Assembly: GCA_963751395.1 (NCBI GenBank)
Contig: CAVVUC010000004.1
Location: 372,001 to 436,000, forward strand
Source of the DNA: CAVVUC01 sp963751395
Lineage (GTDB): Bacteria; Verrucomicrobiota; Verrucomicrobiia; Chthoniobacterales; Chthoniobacteraceae
Direction of reading: 5' to 3'
DNA length: 64,000 nt
Under the pieces are notes generated by a model. That model ran no database searches, had not been told where the DNA came from, and was given only the letters and a program-made list of their open reading frames with translations. The position numbers were made by a program, and so were the translations under genes. Below, piece after piece: positions 1 through 8,526 of this stretch (its first letter is position 1; every line of letters starts with the position of its first letter).

Positions 1-436
1 GATCCAACATCAGGCGCGAGGACATCTGCTGCTACCTATTTAACAGGAAGGCTGCAAGGTCACGGCTCCCGAGGCACTTGAGCCGGAAGCATGCTTGCGC
101 GGATGATAATGAAGACCAGTCGCGTCTTCGTAAAACTCCGGGGGAGCGGACAACTCCCAAGTCATGACAGCTACTCCGCCGAGATAGAGGACGCCAAAGG
201 CAAGTGCAAGAATCATGGCTTGGATTTAGCAGTTCTTGGGCCAGACCGTGACCCAATTCGGATCCATTTTGCGCGATTCCGACATTTCCCCGCATTTTCT
301 TCCAAAGAGCAACTGACCCTTCCCAAGGGCCTGCAAGGGACCGCATCAACGCAGCATGCACTGCGCAGGAATTTTTCTTGGGCCTTGTAAATTATGTGCT
401 TGCGCTGAAAGAGGCGCCTGAGCCAACTTTGATTTC
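1..436. other. 436 bp with no supportable gene
   Basis: Short open frames exist on both strands, but none shows a recognisable motif, a convincing start or a protein-like composition. The stretch is probably intergenic DNA or eroded sequence next to the mobile region. Confidence 0.4.
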
Positions 437-781
437 ATGGAAAGGCTGGATCGAGTTTGCAGTGCCAACCGGACTTCGTCGAACGGGAACGCCGAAATCC
501 GCAATCGGTTCAAAAAATGGGTCAGACTCGGCCGCCTGGAATCGGCTCCCGAGTCGGGCTTGCATAACTATTACTGCAAGGGCTGCAGGCGTTGGGACTC
601 GCGCCCATACGTGTGGTGTTCCAGTTGCAGCGGGTGGCTTCGCCGCAGATGGATCAGGATTGGCGGCGCGCTCCTGGTGGTGACGATTCTCAACCTGCTC
701 CTTCTGCATCGCATTCTGGAAAAAAGAAATGATCCCGTGCCGCCCCAGCCTTACACGATTGTCTCGGCGCAAACTCGATAA
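437..781 (+). CDS. Small zinc-ribbon plus transmembrane protein (hypothetical)
   Basis: The product is 114 aa. Residues about 46-62 hold two CxxC pairs (CKGC and CSSC) separated by 11 residues, which looks like a zinc ribbon. A basic stretch (RRRWIR) follows, then one hydrophobic helix at about residues 75-92, then a short polar tail. The arrangement fits a membrane-anchored zinc-ribbon protein with a cytosolic N-terminus. The ATG at 437 lacks a clear ribosome binding site and the true start may be internal. The gene ends 32 bp before an IS remnant. No function is recognised; the Cys pairs and the helix are what make it look real. Confidence 0.5.
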   Translation: MERLDRVCSANRTSSNGNAEIRNRFKKWVRLGRLESAPESGLHNYYCKGCRRWDSRPYVWCSSCSGWLRRRWIRIGGALLVVTILNLLLLHRILEKRNDPVPPQPYTIVSAQTR

Positions 782-813
782 CGCCCGATGCGCCGCAGCC
801 GCAATGAAAATCC

Positions 814-1378
814 TGTCGGGGCCGGAACAAAACTGGACGAAGACGGAACAAAACTGGATTTCTTGAGGTAGGAGCGGATTGCGCTGGCTGCATTGAGACT
901 GGGGCAGAGGATGGATTGTCGCGCGCAGGATACGGCTCTGCCGGAGGGCAACCGGAGCGGCGCGCGGCGCCAGAGGGGCATGCCCGCGTAGAAACCCGGG
1001 CGCAGGCTGACGATGTTCTCCAGATGGAGATCGCGCGCCAAAGCCGCACCGTAAACCGCTCCTTCGGCAGAAAACCCTTCGAAGTCTGGGAGGACCAGTC
1101 CCTCCGGGGCGAGGGTCGCATGCGCCCCAGTCCGCCCGCAGCCCTCCTCGATCTCCACCTCTCGCTCCGTTGCCGCCGCCGCGTCAACAACGACCACTCC
1201 ATCGACTTTGATGGCCGTAACTACGAAATTTCCGCAACCCTCCGCAAGGCCGTCACCATCGTGCATCATCCAACACGTCAATTCTGGGTCGTCGAGCATC
1301 CGCCAAAGGACGTCTGGCCCTCTGTTCTGGCGCATTACAGCCTTTAGCCCGCTGTCCAGTTTTGAACCGTCGCCGACA
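814..1378 (+). mobile_element. Internally deleted IS481/ISNCY-like element
   Basis: The left end begins TGTCGGGGCCGG and the right end, reverse complemented, begins TGTCGGCGACGG. Both run on into CAAAACTGGAC, giving about 25 bp imperfect terminal inverted repeats. The left end has a second GGAACAAAACTGGA 15 bp further in. This subterminal repeat layout matches that of the larger element at 11988-15044, so the two are probably the same family. Only 565 bp and a transposase C-terminus remain. I see no target duplication. Confidence 0.65.
916..1347 (+). pseudogene. C-terminal remnant of DDE (integrase-core) transposase
   Basis: The last about 60 codons read like the C-terminal beta-barrel of IS481/ISNCY transposases: RCRRRVNNDHSIDFDGRNYE followed by a further strand-rich stretch. 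The catalytic DDE core and the N-terminal helix-turn-helix are missing, and the upstream part of the frame is low-complexity and not protein-like. The fragment lies inside the terminal repeats at 814 and 1378, so it is the residue of that element's transposase. Confidence 0.55.
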
Positions 1379-1458
1379 GTTGTGGACATTAAGCTGTGGA
1401 CATTAAGCTTGCAAGGAGCGATTTCGCTTCAGATACTGCAAGACTGCTTTTGAACGAC

Positions 1459-1534
1459 GACCCTATCGTCCAGTGGCCTAGGACACCGCCCTTTCACGGC
1501 GGTAACACGGGTTCGAATCCCGTTAGGGTCGCCA
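1459..1534 (+). tRNA. tRNA-Glu (anticodon TTC), CCA encoded
   Basis: A full cloverleaf can be folded. The acceptor stem is GACCCTA with TAGGGTC, the anticodon loop CTTTCAC reads TTC, and the T arm is CGGGTTCGAATCCCG. The discriminator G at 1531 is followed by a templated CCA at 1532-1534. The 3' end of the gene is the integration site of the neighbouring islands: its last bases are repeated at 9082-9106, and integrase genes lie just downstream of both copies. Confidence 0.96.
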
Positions 1535-1535
1535 T
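1511..1535 (+). repeat. Attachment site copy 1 (inside the tRNA-Glu 3' end)
   Basis: These 25 bp begin at the T-arm sequence GTTCGAATCCCG, end just after the CCA, and are repeated exactly at 9082-9106. Integrases of the tRNA-targeting tyrosine recombinase type leave this signature: the tRNA is restored at one end and its 3' segment is duplicated at the other. Confidence 0.9.
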
Positions 1536-1567
1536 CAGCCTCAACGACTTACGTCGAAGAGGTTGAC

Positions 1568-2443
1568 TTGCACGACAGTTGCATGACAAAAAATGCAACT
1601 GCGGCAGGCAAAAAGGCGGCTTCCAAATCGGGCAAAGAACGGAAGGTTCGCACCGTCCAGTCAGGCTCCGTCACCGTCAAAATCTACGAGGGCCGCAACC
1701 GCGGCAAACCCTGCTTCACCGTCATCTGGTATATCGGCGAGAAGCGGGAACGAAGAAGTTTCTTCGATCTCCACCAGGCCAAGTGCTACGCCAAGGATCG
1801 GGCCGAGAAACTCGCCGCCGGTCAGGTCAACGCCCCGAGTGTCACCGTCGCTCAGGCACAGGACTTCAAGGAAGCCCGTCGCCGACTCGGGCCGCTGGAG
1901 GTGCCGATCTCGGTGGTCGCCGGGGAATACGCCGACGCCGTGGGCCGCCTCGGCAACGCAGGCACGTTCCGGCAGGCCGTCGAGTTCTTCCTGCACAACT
2001 CGATCCGCCCCGACAAACAGCGGACAATCCCCCAGTTACTCGAAGAGTTCCTCGCGGCCAAGCGCGCCAAGGAGTGCAGCCAGGTCTATCTGGACGACTG
2101 CATGTGGAGGCTTCGCCGGTTCGCACGGAATTTTCAGGTGCCGGTTTCCACCATCTGCACGAGCGACATCGAGGAGTGGTTGCTCAAGCTGAAAGTCACT
2201 CTGACAACGCGCCGGGATTACCAGCGCTACATCAAGACCCTCTTCAACTTCGCCCGTCAGCGCGGTTATTCAGTGCCGCTAGCATGTCAGCTTTCGCCGC
2301 AAGCAACGCACGAATGCGTCCCGCCCTGGCTGCATGTTCGCCTGGTGTGGTGTCGTTCGCGTGAGTCTCGATTTTCAGTTCGACCTCAGCCCGGAACACC
2401 TCCACCGATCCGGCCAGTGATTCGGATTTCGAGACCACGGTGA
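1568..2443 (+). pseudogene. Tyrosine integrase, truncated after the core-binding domain
   Basis: The frame starts 33 bp after the tRNA-Glu. It resembles the N-terminal half of the intact integrase at 9202, sharing the layout basic N-terminus, beta-sheet arm-binding domain with VKIY, then helical SAM-like core-binding domain. Homology stops near position 2270, after LFNFARQRGYS. The rest of the open frame is antisense to a phage gene and is not integrase. The catalytic Arg, Lys, second Arg and Tyr are all lost, so it cannot recombine DNA. The junction near 2270 marks a deletion or rearrangement joining the integrase to an inverted phage block. The start could be the ATG at 1568 or the one at 1583. 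Confidence 0.8.
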
Positions 2444-2558
2444 CCGCCGGGAGTTTGTGCGCTTCGCCATCGAGCGCCGTGAAGAAATGAACGCCGTCGA
2501 GGCTGTTATCGGCTTTGAGCGCGGCGCAGATTGCCAATTCGAGAGAGTGGTCGAGCAT
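2244..2558 (-). CDS. Phage head-tail/tail-terminator-like protein (C-terminus probably altered)
   Basis: This 104 aa protein directly follows the 106 aa gene upstream in the same direction. Its size, acidic composition and beta-rich middle (a VEVFRAEVELKIETHAND-type strand pair) fit small phage neck or tail-terminator proteins, but no family motif is decisive. The last residues (NNRADGRS) are encoded by antisense integrase DNA, so the natural C-terminus was lost at the junction near 2270. Function is inferred from position in the capsid-protease-scaffold block. Confidence 0.5.
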   Translation of the reverse strand: MLDHSLELAICAALKADNSLDGVHFFTALDGEAHKLPAVTVVSKSESLAGSVEVFRAEVELKIETHANDTTPGEHAARAGRIRALLAAKADMLAALNNRADGRS

Positions 2559-2560
2559 GG

Positions 2561-2881
2561 TCAGTCCTCCGGTGAAACCACCAGCACGACCATCGGGTAA
2601 CGCAGATGATCGGTGATGCGCGTGATGCGGTATTTGGCGTTCTCGAACCCGATGATTTCCCCGAGCTTCGGACGTGCTTCGCCGAGCGCGGATCGCATGA
2701 TTTTGATCGTAAAATCTCCGGTGCCGGAGAATCCGCCGAGGCCAAGATCTTCACCAATAGCCGGGTCGGATACCAACGCGGGAAACGTCTTCCCGTTCCA
2801 CGTCACAGGTTCGCCGATCTCGGCGAGGATCTCAGCCGCATCGGCGGCCATTTCGTCTTTGAGCGACATGCCCAAAGACAA
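2561..2881 (-). CDS. Phage head-tail connector-like small protein
   Basis: The product is 106 aa. It starts MSLGMSLKDEM, has a short helical N-terminus and continues as alternating strands ending VLVVSPED. Its stop is directly followed by the start of the next small phage gene, which is typical of head-completion gene pairs. The sequence GKTFPALVSDP and the overall size resemble the head-tail joining proteins that follow capsid genes. Between it and the capsid lie an ATPase gene and a group II intron on the opposite strand, so the module has been interrupted. The exact family is not certain. Confidence 0.5.
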   Translation of the reverse strand: MSLGMSLKDEMAADAAEILAEIGEPVTWNGKTFPALVSDPAIGEDLGLGGFSGTGDFTIKIMRSALGEARPKLGEIIGFENAKYRITRITDHLRYPMVVLVVSPED

Positions 2882-2897
2882 GTGTCAACACAGCTCC

Positions 2898-4216
2898 TTA
2901 TTCCCTAAGCAACCAGTCGGCGGCAGTTTGCCACCGGATGCCTTTTGGAATGGGATGTTTAGGCGGCAGCGATTCCAGTGTCACCAACAAGGGATTGGCG
3001 CGAGGGAACGCGACCGACGCCGCAACTAGGGAACGCACCTCCCGCTCGTGCGTTAGCGCATCGGAAACATCGGCACACACCTGGATGAGGCTTTCGGTTC
3101 CGTCCGGTTCACGGGCGATGAAGTCCACTTCATGCCCGTCCTTGGTCCGCACGTAACCGATCTCGGCTCCGCGTCTTTCCAGTTCGATGAACACTGCGGA
3201 TTCCAGCGCATGCCCACTGTTGGATCGCCCCGTGCGCTCGTAGATTGGGATCAGGCCGGGATCAACCGGATAGGCTTTGCGCGGGTTCACCATGCGCTGC
3301 CGCTCGGATGCCGTGTGGATCGAAGTCGTGCGGACAAGAAAAGCATCCTCTAGGTGGGCGAGATAGGCATGGACAGTGTCCTTCGACACGGGGATGCCTT
3401 GTGATTTCAGCGAATCGAAAAACTTCTGCACGCTGAAGGGCGCTGCGGGACTGCTCAACAGGTGACGTTGCAGCCAGCGCAGGGCGACGGGGTTGGAAAC
3501 CGCGTGCCGTTCGATCACGTCACGCAGGATCGCCACGTCCACGTAGCTGCGAAGCAGGCTGGCGCGGTCGCGGGTGGGCAGTTGTTGCGCTTCGGGAAAT
3601 CCGCCTTCGAGCAGATAGGCGCGAAGATGCTTTTCCAGCGTGGAGCGTGATGATTTCGGGAGTGATGCCCACGCCTTGGACGGCTCGGCTTTTTGATGGC
3701 GCAGCGCCTCGCGAAAACTGAACGGGTGAACCAGTATCTCCATCGCACGCCCTCTCATGCTGGTGGCCACTTCGCGGCTCAGCAACCGCGCCGACGAGCC
3801 GGAGAGGAAAAGATCAATCTTTTCGGTGTCGAGCAGGCGGCGCACAAAGGTTTCCCAGCCTGGCACAACCTGGATTTCATCAAGGAAGAACGTCACCTTG
3901 CGCTTGTCGCGCCACTCCGGGTGAAGCCGAAAATATTCCTCGACCAGGAATTGCAGATCGGTCGCCGCGATGTCCGAAAGCCGCTCATCCTCGAAATTGA
4001 AATAGAGCAATGCGCTGCGCGGCGTTCCGGAAGCCAGCCGGTCGGCCAGGCACTGCCAGAGGAACGAGGTCTTGCCGCTGCGCCTCATACCGATGACGGC
4101 GAACGCCTTCCCTGGGATCTTTGGCAAATGAACGTCCCTGCGCGTCAGTGCGGGAGCTGTGCCGCAAGGGAATCCGCGATCTTCTGCTGCAGCAGTTCTT
4201 TTAGTTGTCCTTCCAT
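2898..4216 (-). pseudogene. AAA ATPase of the DUF4143 type, frameshifted near its start
   Basis: The main frame has a P-loop (GMRRSGKTSF), a Walker B (VTFFLDEIQ), a sensor-like LFLSGSSARLLS and a C-terminal DUF4143/nuclease-like domain with EVDFIAREPDG. The natural N-terminus (MEGQLKELLQQKIADSLAAQ) is in another frame from the ATG at 4216. The two frames meet near 4150, where the upstream frame stops and the downstream one continues as ALTRRDVHLPKIPG. A single indel would restore one protein of about 438 aa. These ATPases are common in accessory DNA; their substrate is generally unknown. The gene sits between phage genes and is not a phage structural gene. The group II intron lies 100 bp upstream of its start. 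Confidence 0.75.
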
Positions 4217-4637
4217 GACAGAGAAGTAACGCCATAATTCTCCTTTTGGGAAGGAGAAAGAGGCAATCCCGCGAAAAAGGAAATGATTGGAATAACAGCG
4301 ACAGATGAACTCTTGGTGCGCCCGTGAAGCGGGCGTCAACGCGGGTGGAAGTCCCGCCGGTGCAATTAGACGGTTCAGCACCGCAGACCGTGCCAACTGC
4401 GTCGCCGCGAGGCGGGGTGGGGAGCAGGCATGGAGTCGAACCGGCAGGTCGCAATGCACAGATGAACCACATAAATGAGCCTCGAAAAACACTCCCGGCA
4501 GCCGAGCCTCTCAAGAGTGGGCGAAGGCCGCAGAGTCGAGACCCAGACCAACCGTCGTGGGTTTTGACAATGGACCGGCGGGGTCTGCGTGGGCGACATG
4601 TCGCGAAGTGACGCGCGGGTAAACGGGGAGATCTGTC

Positions 4638-6122
4638 ATGGCGGGTAAGCAAGACTCAACTGGCGGCACAACCCCAACAAAGGGGAAGGCCGTGCAGGCC
4701 AGGACAGAAGTCGGAGGCGTTCGTAGTAGTGATAATCCCGTGCCGGACCTCTGGTTCGGGCAACCCGCGGGGGAGCGAAGGGACGCCACTTGTTCCGCAG
4801 GAGCGAAGCGCAGGGAAGGACGTGGTGACGGCCCGCGAGGGCTACCAGCACCCGAGAAAGTCCGGCAACTGCAAATCACCCTGTATCGGAAAGCGAAGTC
4901 CAAGCCGGAATACCGGTTCTGGAGTCTATATGGAGAAGTGCAACGCGCCAACGTGCTGGCAGCAGCTTGGCGGCGCGTGAAAGCGAATGCAGGAGCGGCG
5001 GGGGTGGATGGAGTGAGCATCGAGGAACTCGCCGCCGATGCGCAGGTGGAAGCCGCGTGGCTGAACGCGCTGCAAGAGGAGCTTCACTGCAAAACGTACC
5101 GGCCCGCGCCGGTGCGCAGGGTGAAGATTCCCAAAGCCAGTGGAGGGTTTCGTGGGTTGGGGATTCCCACGGTGAAAGACCGCGTGGTGCAGATGGCGGT
5201 GTATCTGGTGCTGATGCCGATCTTCGAGGCGGACTTCCATCCGCGCTCCTTCGGTTTTCGGCCCGGACGGGGCGCCCACCAGGCGGTGGAGGTAATCCGG
5301 GAGGCATTGCGCATGGGCAAGACCGAGGTGGTCGATGCCGATCTGGGGCAATACTTCGACACGATCCCGCATCGGAAGCTGATGCGGCAGGTGGCCCGGC
5401 GGGTGAGCGACGGGATGATCCTGAAACTCATCAAAGCCTGGCTGCGCGCGCCGATCGTCGAGGAAGAGCAAGGCGGAGGCCGGAGGATGAAGGCCAACCC
5501 CTGTGGCACCCCGCAGGGCGGCGTCATTTCTCCCTTGCTGGCCAACATCTACCTTCATCCGCTGGATGAGGGCGTGAATGAATGCCGGCAAAAGCCGCGG
5601 ATGGTGCGGTATGCGGACGATCTGGTGATCCTCTGTCGGCCCGGAGAAGGAGAGGGGATGAAGGAGCGGCTGGCTCGGTGGCTGCAAAGCCGGGGGCTGG
5701 CCCTGAACGAAACCAAGACCCGAGTGCTCCAGAGCTGCGCGAGCGGCTTTGAGTTCCTGGGTTTCACCTTCCGCTGGCAGCAGTCGAAGAAGGGAACGCC
5801 GTATGTGCATACCGAGCCGAGCGCCGGCGCAGAGCAGGCGCTCCGGGACCGGGTGCGTGAACTCACCCGGCGTCCCACCACCTGGAGAGCGACTGGCGAG
5901 GTTGTGCGCGAGATCAACCAAGTGACCCGTGGCTGGAGCAACTACTTTGCTTTGGCCCACCACCACCGGAGCTTCGGGCAGATGAATCACTTCATCGCCC
6001 ACCGGCTGCGGCAATGGTTATGGCGCAAGCACGGGAATCCCTCGGGGAAATACCAGCGCTGGCCGGACCGCGAACTCTTCACCACGTATGGACTCTATCA
6101 CCTGCCGGCGACGCTGGCGTAA
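4638..6122 (+). CDS. ltrA: Group II intron reverse transcriptase/maturase
   Basis: The product is 494 aa. RT motifs are in order: IPKASGGFRGLGIPTVKDR (about 165-185), FGFRPGRGAHQA (about 212), DADLGQYFDTIPH (about 238), CGTPQGGVISPLLANIYLH (about 288) and the catalytic RYADDLVIL (about 323). The maturase X (GIIM) domain follows with TRGWSNYFAL near residue 425. There is no HNH endonuclease domain, as in the IIC and similar classes, so it would insert by an endonuclease-independent route. The frame is intact, so both splicing help and mobility are plausible. The first 75 residues are not RT-like; an internal start is possible. Confidence 0.92.
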   Translation: MAGKQDSTGGTTPTKGKAVQARTEVGGVRSSDNPVPDLWFGQPAGERRDATCSAGAKRREGRGDGPRGLPAPEKVRQLQITLYRKAKSKPEYRFWSLYGEVQRANVLAAAWRRVKANAGAAGVDGVSIEELAADAQVEAAWLNALQEELHCKTYRPAPVRRVKIPKASGGFRGLGIPTVKDRVVQMAVYLVLMPIFEADFHPRSFGFRPGRGAHQAVEVIREALRMGKTEVVDADLGQYFDTIPHRKLMRQVARRVSDGMILKLIKAWLRAPIVEEEQGGGRRMKANPCGTPQGGVISPLLANIYLHPLDEGVNECRQKPRMVRYADDLVILCRPGEGEGMKERLARWLQSRGLALNETKTRVLQSCASGFEFLGFTFRWQQSKKGTPYVHTEPSAGAEQALRDRVRELTRRPTTWRATGEVVREINQVTRGWSNYFALAHHHRSFGQMNHFIAHRLRQWLWRKHGNPSGKYQRWPDRELFTTYGLYHLPATLA

Positions 6123-6151
6123 GACATCGCAAACCGACAAAGGAACTCGGA

Positions 6152-6185
6152 AAGCCGGATGCGGGAAAACCGCCCGTCCGGTTTG
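6152..6185 (+). ncRNA. Group II intron domain V
   Basis: The sequence reads GCCGGATGCGGG, a GAAAAC-type loop and CCGCCCGTCCGGTTT, the classic 34 nt catalytic hairpin with its bulge. It lies 30 bp after the maturase stop codon, where it is expected. A longer GC hairpin (domain VI) follows to about 6245. Confidence 0.85.
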
Positions 6186-6287
6186 ATGAGGGGCGGGAAG
6201 CAGACGGTCACTGGCCCGCGGGCCTCTCAATCCGTCGCTTCCCGCCTACTCTACATTCATCTGTGGTCTGTGTTCCAAACAAATAAA

Positions 6288-6314
6288 GCCCCGCACCGTT
6301 TCCGATGCGGGGGC
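6288..6314 (-). terminator. Rho-independent terminator after the phage capsid gene
   Basis: On the minus strand CCCCGCATCGG, loop AAA, CGGTGCGGGG forms a strong stem. It is followed by CTTTATTTGTTT. It lies about 85 bp beyond the capsid stop codon and would end the protease-scaffold-capsid transcript. Confidence 0.65.
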
Positions 6315-6396
6315 GTGGGCGGAGTCCGAATTTGGTTTACCTGCCGCCTTGGATAATCGCAAGGCCGGGCTGGCTGGGGCGGTTCCGCTTCAATTG

Positions 6397-7290
6397 CTAC
6401 GGCTTGACGATCCGCCTGATCCCATCGCCAATCGCCGCCTTGAACCCGTAGAGGCACTCGACGGTGACGAAGATGCGGTTGCTGCTCGTCTCCGTGTAGC
6501 GGAGGTAGCCAAAGGTCAACCCCGTTTCGGGGTCGGTCACGGCACCTGCCTCGACATATTCGGCAACCGGCACCAGATAGCGCATCGCCAGGGCAATACC
6601 GCTCGGGTGGGCGGCAAATCCGGCCAGTTTTTCCCCGTTTTCGGGGATCACCGTGCTCGGATAGAGGTCGAAACCGCCAAGGCGGCGGAGCTGGGCCTCG
6701 ACTACGCCGGGCTGGGAGATCGGCAGGATGAAGCTCTTGGCCACCACATCATCGGCGAGCAGGTTGGTGTAGTAGGCATCATCCAGGATGAGCGCCCGGT
6801 CGGAGATCGGCATTTTGGCCGCGCTGCACGCCTCGCGGATTTTGAGCACCTTCTTGTAGTCGAAGGCATCGGCAGCAATCGCCGGGATTGCGGGACCGCC
6901 GTAATTGGCGGCCGTGATTTCGGAGAAGACATCCTTGAGCACGTCCTCCGCGAGCTGCTTGACCGCTCCGGCGACCAGTCCTTCGAGCACGTTGAGCGCG
7001 GTTTCAGCCGCCTCACGCGCCGTGACGTGGACCGTCTTGAACTTGTGGCGGTTGAGCACCACCGGAACGACCGTCACGGTCGAGTCCGCGTTCTGAGTGT
7101 AGCTTCCCGCGAAGTCGGAGCTTTGCGACGGCGCACCGATCACCGGAACGCGCACGGTGTCGAGCTTGTCCGCCGGCTCCGGGCTGAAGTTCGTGGAGAA
7201 CGCCCGAAACGGGGTGAGCGTCGCCATGAACGGCTGGAGCGCATTCTGGGCGACCTTGATGTCTTTGACGTTGGTGAGTGTGTTGGGCAT
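6397..7290 (-). CDS. Phage major capsid protein
   Basis: The 297 aa product would form the capsid shell. It starts MPNTLTNVKDIKVAQNALQP and has the long beta-rich body expected of a coat protein, including DTVRVPVIGAPSQSSDF and a C-terminal CLYGFKAAIGDGIRRIVKP. Its place right after a coiled-coil scaffold gene and an S49 head protease gene is the canonical order protease, scaffold, capsid. Sequence alone suggests a P22- or Mu-like coat fold rather than classic HK97, but this is not firm. The gene is intact although its neighbours are truncated. Confidence 0.75.
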   Translation of the reverse strand: MPNTLTNVKDIKVAQNALQPFMATLTPFRAFSTNFSPEPADKLDTVRVPVIGAPSQSSDFAGSYTQNADSTVTVVPVVLNRHKFKTVHVTAREAAETALNVLEGLVAGAVKQLAEDVLKDVFSEITAANYGGPAIPAIAADAFDYKKVLKIREACSAAKMPISDRALILDDAYYTNLLADDVVAKSFILPISQPGVVEAQLRRLGGFDLYPSTVIPENGEKLAGFAAHPSGIALAMRYLVPVAEYVEAGAVTDPETGLTFGYLRYTETSSNRIFVTVECLYGFKAAIGDGIRRIVKP

Positions 7291-7299
7291 GGCGATGGA

Positions 7300-7803
7300 T
7301 CAGCGGGTTTCGGAAGTGGTGGTTGCAGCGAGGATCTGGGCCTGTTGCTGGGGTGTCAGAGATCGCCAGAAAATGGTTTGCTCCTTCGGATCGGAGATGG
7401 CTTTGAAACGGGCCACGAGATCATCGGCCTGACGGTCGCCCCTTGGCCTCACTGGCGCGGCAATGGGCGTGCCGGTCGCGGCAGCGTGTTCCGCAAGACG
7501 CAGGGAAGCGCGGCGCTCGATGTCCTGCTCCTTCGCTTCAAGTTCGGCGTTCCGCGCGGTGAGCCCATTAAAGCGGGTTTCGATCTCGGCCTTTTCAGCG
7601 CTCAACGAGCCGATGCTCTGGCGAGCAGTGGCCAGATCCGCGTCAAGACGTTCGCATTGCGCCTGAAGCTCGGCGATCTGGGTGGTCAGCCGCTCATTGT
7701 TCGCAGCGGCCTCCGAAAGGAGATTCACGCTGGCTTGGGCGTCGGCTTCGAGTGACGTCACCTTTGCAAGCGCCTGGTCGAGTTGTTCGTCAACGGTCAA
7801 CAT
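7300..7803 (-). CDS. Phage scaffolding-like coiled-coil protein
   Basis: The product is 167 aa. Residues about 5-105 are an almost uninterrupted coiled coil rich in Ala, Glu, Leu and Gln (for example QIAELQAQCERLDADLATAR). A Pro-rich linker and a short C-terminal helical segment (SLTPQQQAQILAATTT) follow. This layout and the position between the head protease and capsid genes fit a scaffold that guides capsid assembly and is then cleaved. Only 9 bp separate it from the capsid gene. The call rests on architecture and context. Confidence 0.65.
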   Translation of the reverse strand: MLTVDEQLDQALAKVTSLEADAQASVNLLSEAAANNERLTTQIAELQAQCERLDADLATARQSIGSLSAEKAEIETRFNGLTARNAELEAKEQDIERRASLRLAEHAAATGTPIAAPVRPRGDRQADDLVARFKAISDPKEQTIFWRSLTPQQQAQILAATTTSETR

Positions 7804-7821
7804 GATGCTCCTGTTTCGGTG

Positions 7822-8526
7822 TCAACTCGCGGACGCCGCAACGTGACGGGCGCGCAGGGTCTGCAATGCTTCGTCCCGGCTTTTCATGATTCCGGAAAGG
7901 TTGAACCGCATCGCATTCCGGGCGGAGAAGGTCTGCCCCTCCATCGCCTCGGCAGGAATCTTTCGTCCACGGGCGAGCACTGCGGCATGGAAGTCAGCCG
8001 CGATTTCCTCCACACCCGCCTGCAACCATGCGCGCTGCTCGTCCGTGAGCGGAACGCCGGGCGTGCCCGCGCTCTTGTATTTTCCGGCGGCAAACACCTC
8101 GATCTTGATGCCGTTGTTGCGAAGGGCCTCCGAGGTGTCGGTCATGGGCAGGATCACGCCAATGGAGCCAACCCTGGCACTCGGCGTCACGTAGATGGCA
8201 TTGCATTGCGAAGCAACCCAGTATGCTCCCGAGCAAAGAAGGCCGGCGCTGAAGGCATAGACATATTTCGCCTTGGAAACATCAGCCACGGCCTGCGCCA
8301 GTTCGGGCGTTCCGTTCACGCCACCGCCGGGCGAGTCGATGTCGAGGAACAGTGCGTGGACATCCGGGCGCACGCCCGCCTCGTTTACGGCGGCAATAAT
8401 CTCATCGGCAACGGTGTCCAAAGTTGCACTGGGATCTCTGTTCCAGTCCGCTTGACCTGGAGCAGCGCGAAGGCCGCATACAGCGTTTCGGCGGACTATC
8501 CGTTCGCACCGCGCTGGCGGAGACAC
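7822..8526 (-). pseudogene. Phage S49-family head-maturation protease, N-terminally truncated
   Basis: Protease similarity begins near DWNRDPSATLDTVADEI and includes FLDIDSPGGGV, the catalytic-serine region LLCSGAYWVASQC, and SARVGSIGVILP with the ClpP/SppA-like fold. About the first 28 codons are antisense to a helicase fragment and are not protease, so the natural start has been lost near 8440. In intact phages the enzyme cleaves scaffold and processes the head. The catalytic Ser is retained; whether this remnant is translated is unknown. Confidence 0.75.

Larger units (their letters stand above)
4316..6254 (+). mobile_element. Group II intron with maturase ORF
   Basis: The 5' end carries the GTGCG consensus of group II introns, followed by GC-rich domain I helices. 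A single ORF encodes the maturase, and domains V and VI follow at 6152 onwards. The 3' end is placed at ..CTCTAC (6254), giving the usual AY end; the exact base is uncertain by a few nucleotides. With the intron removed the exons join as ACAGATGAA-CTCTTG-ATTCATCTGT, so it sits inside a 9 bp inverted repeat. It lies on the plus strand while the genes around it are on the minus strand, so it does not interrupt a coding sequence. Confidence 0.85.

Noticed and set aside
751..1389. Long minus-strand open frame (212 codons) at the left edge
   Set aside because: It is antisense to the transposase remnant, its C-terminal half is low-complexity and it shows no motif. It is explained by high GC.
6349..7755. 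468-codon plus-strand frame across the capsid region
   Set aside because: It is the antisense shadow of the capsid and scaffold genes, with His/Arg/Gly-rich composition and no domain.
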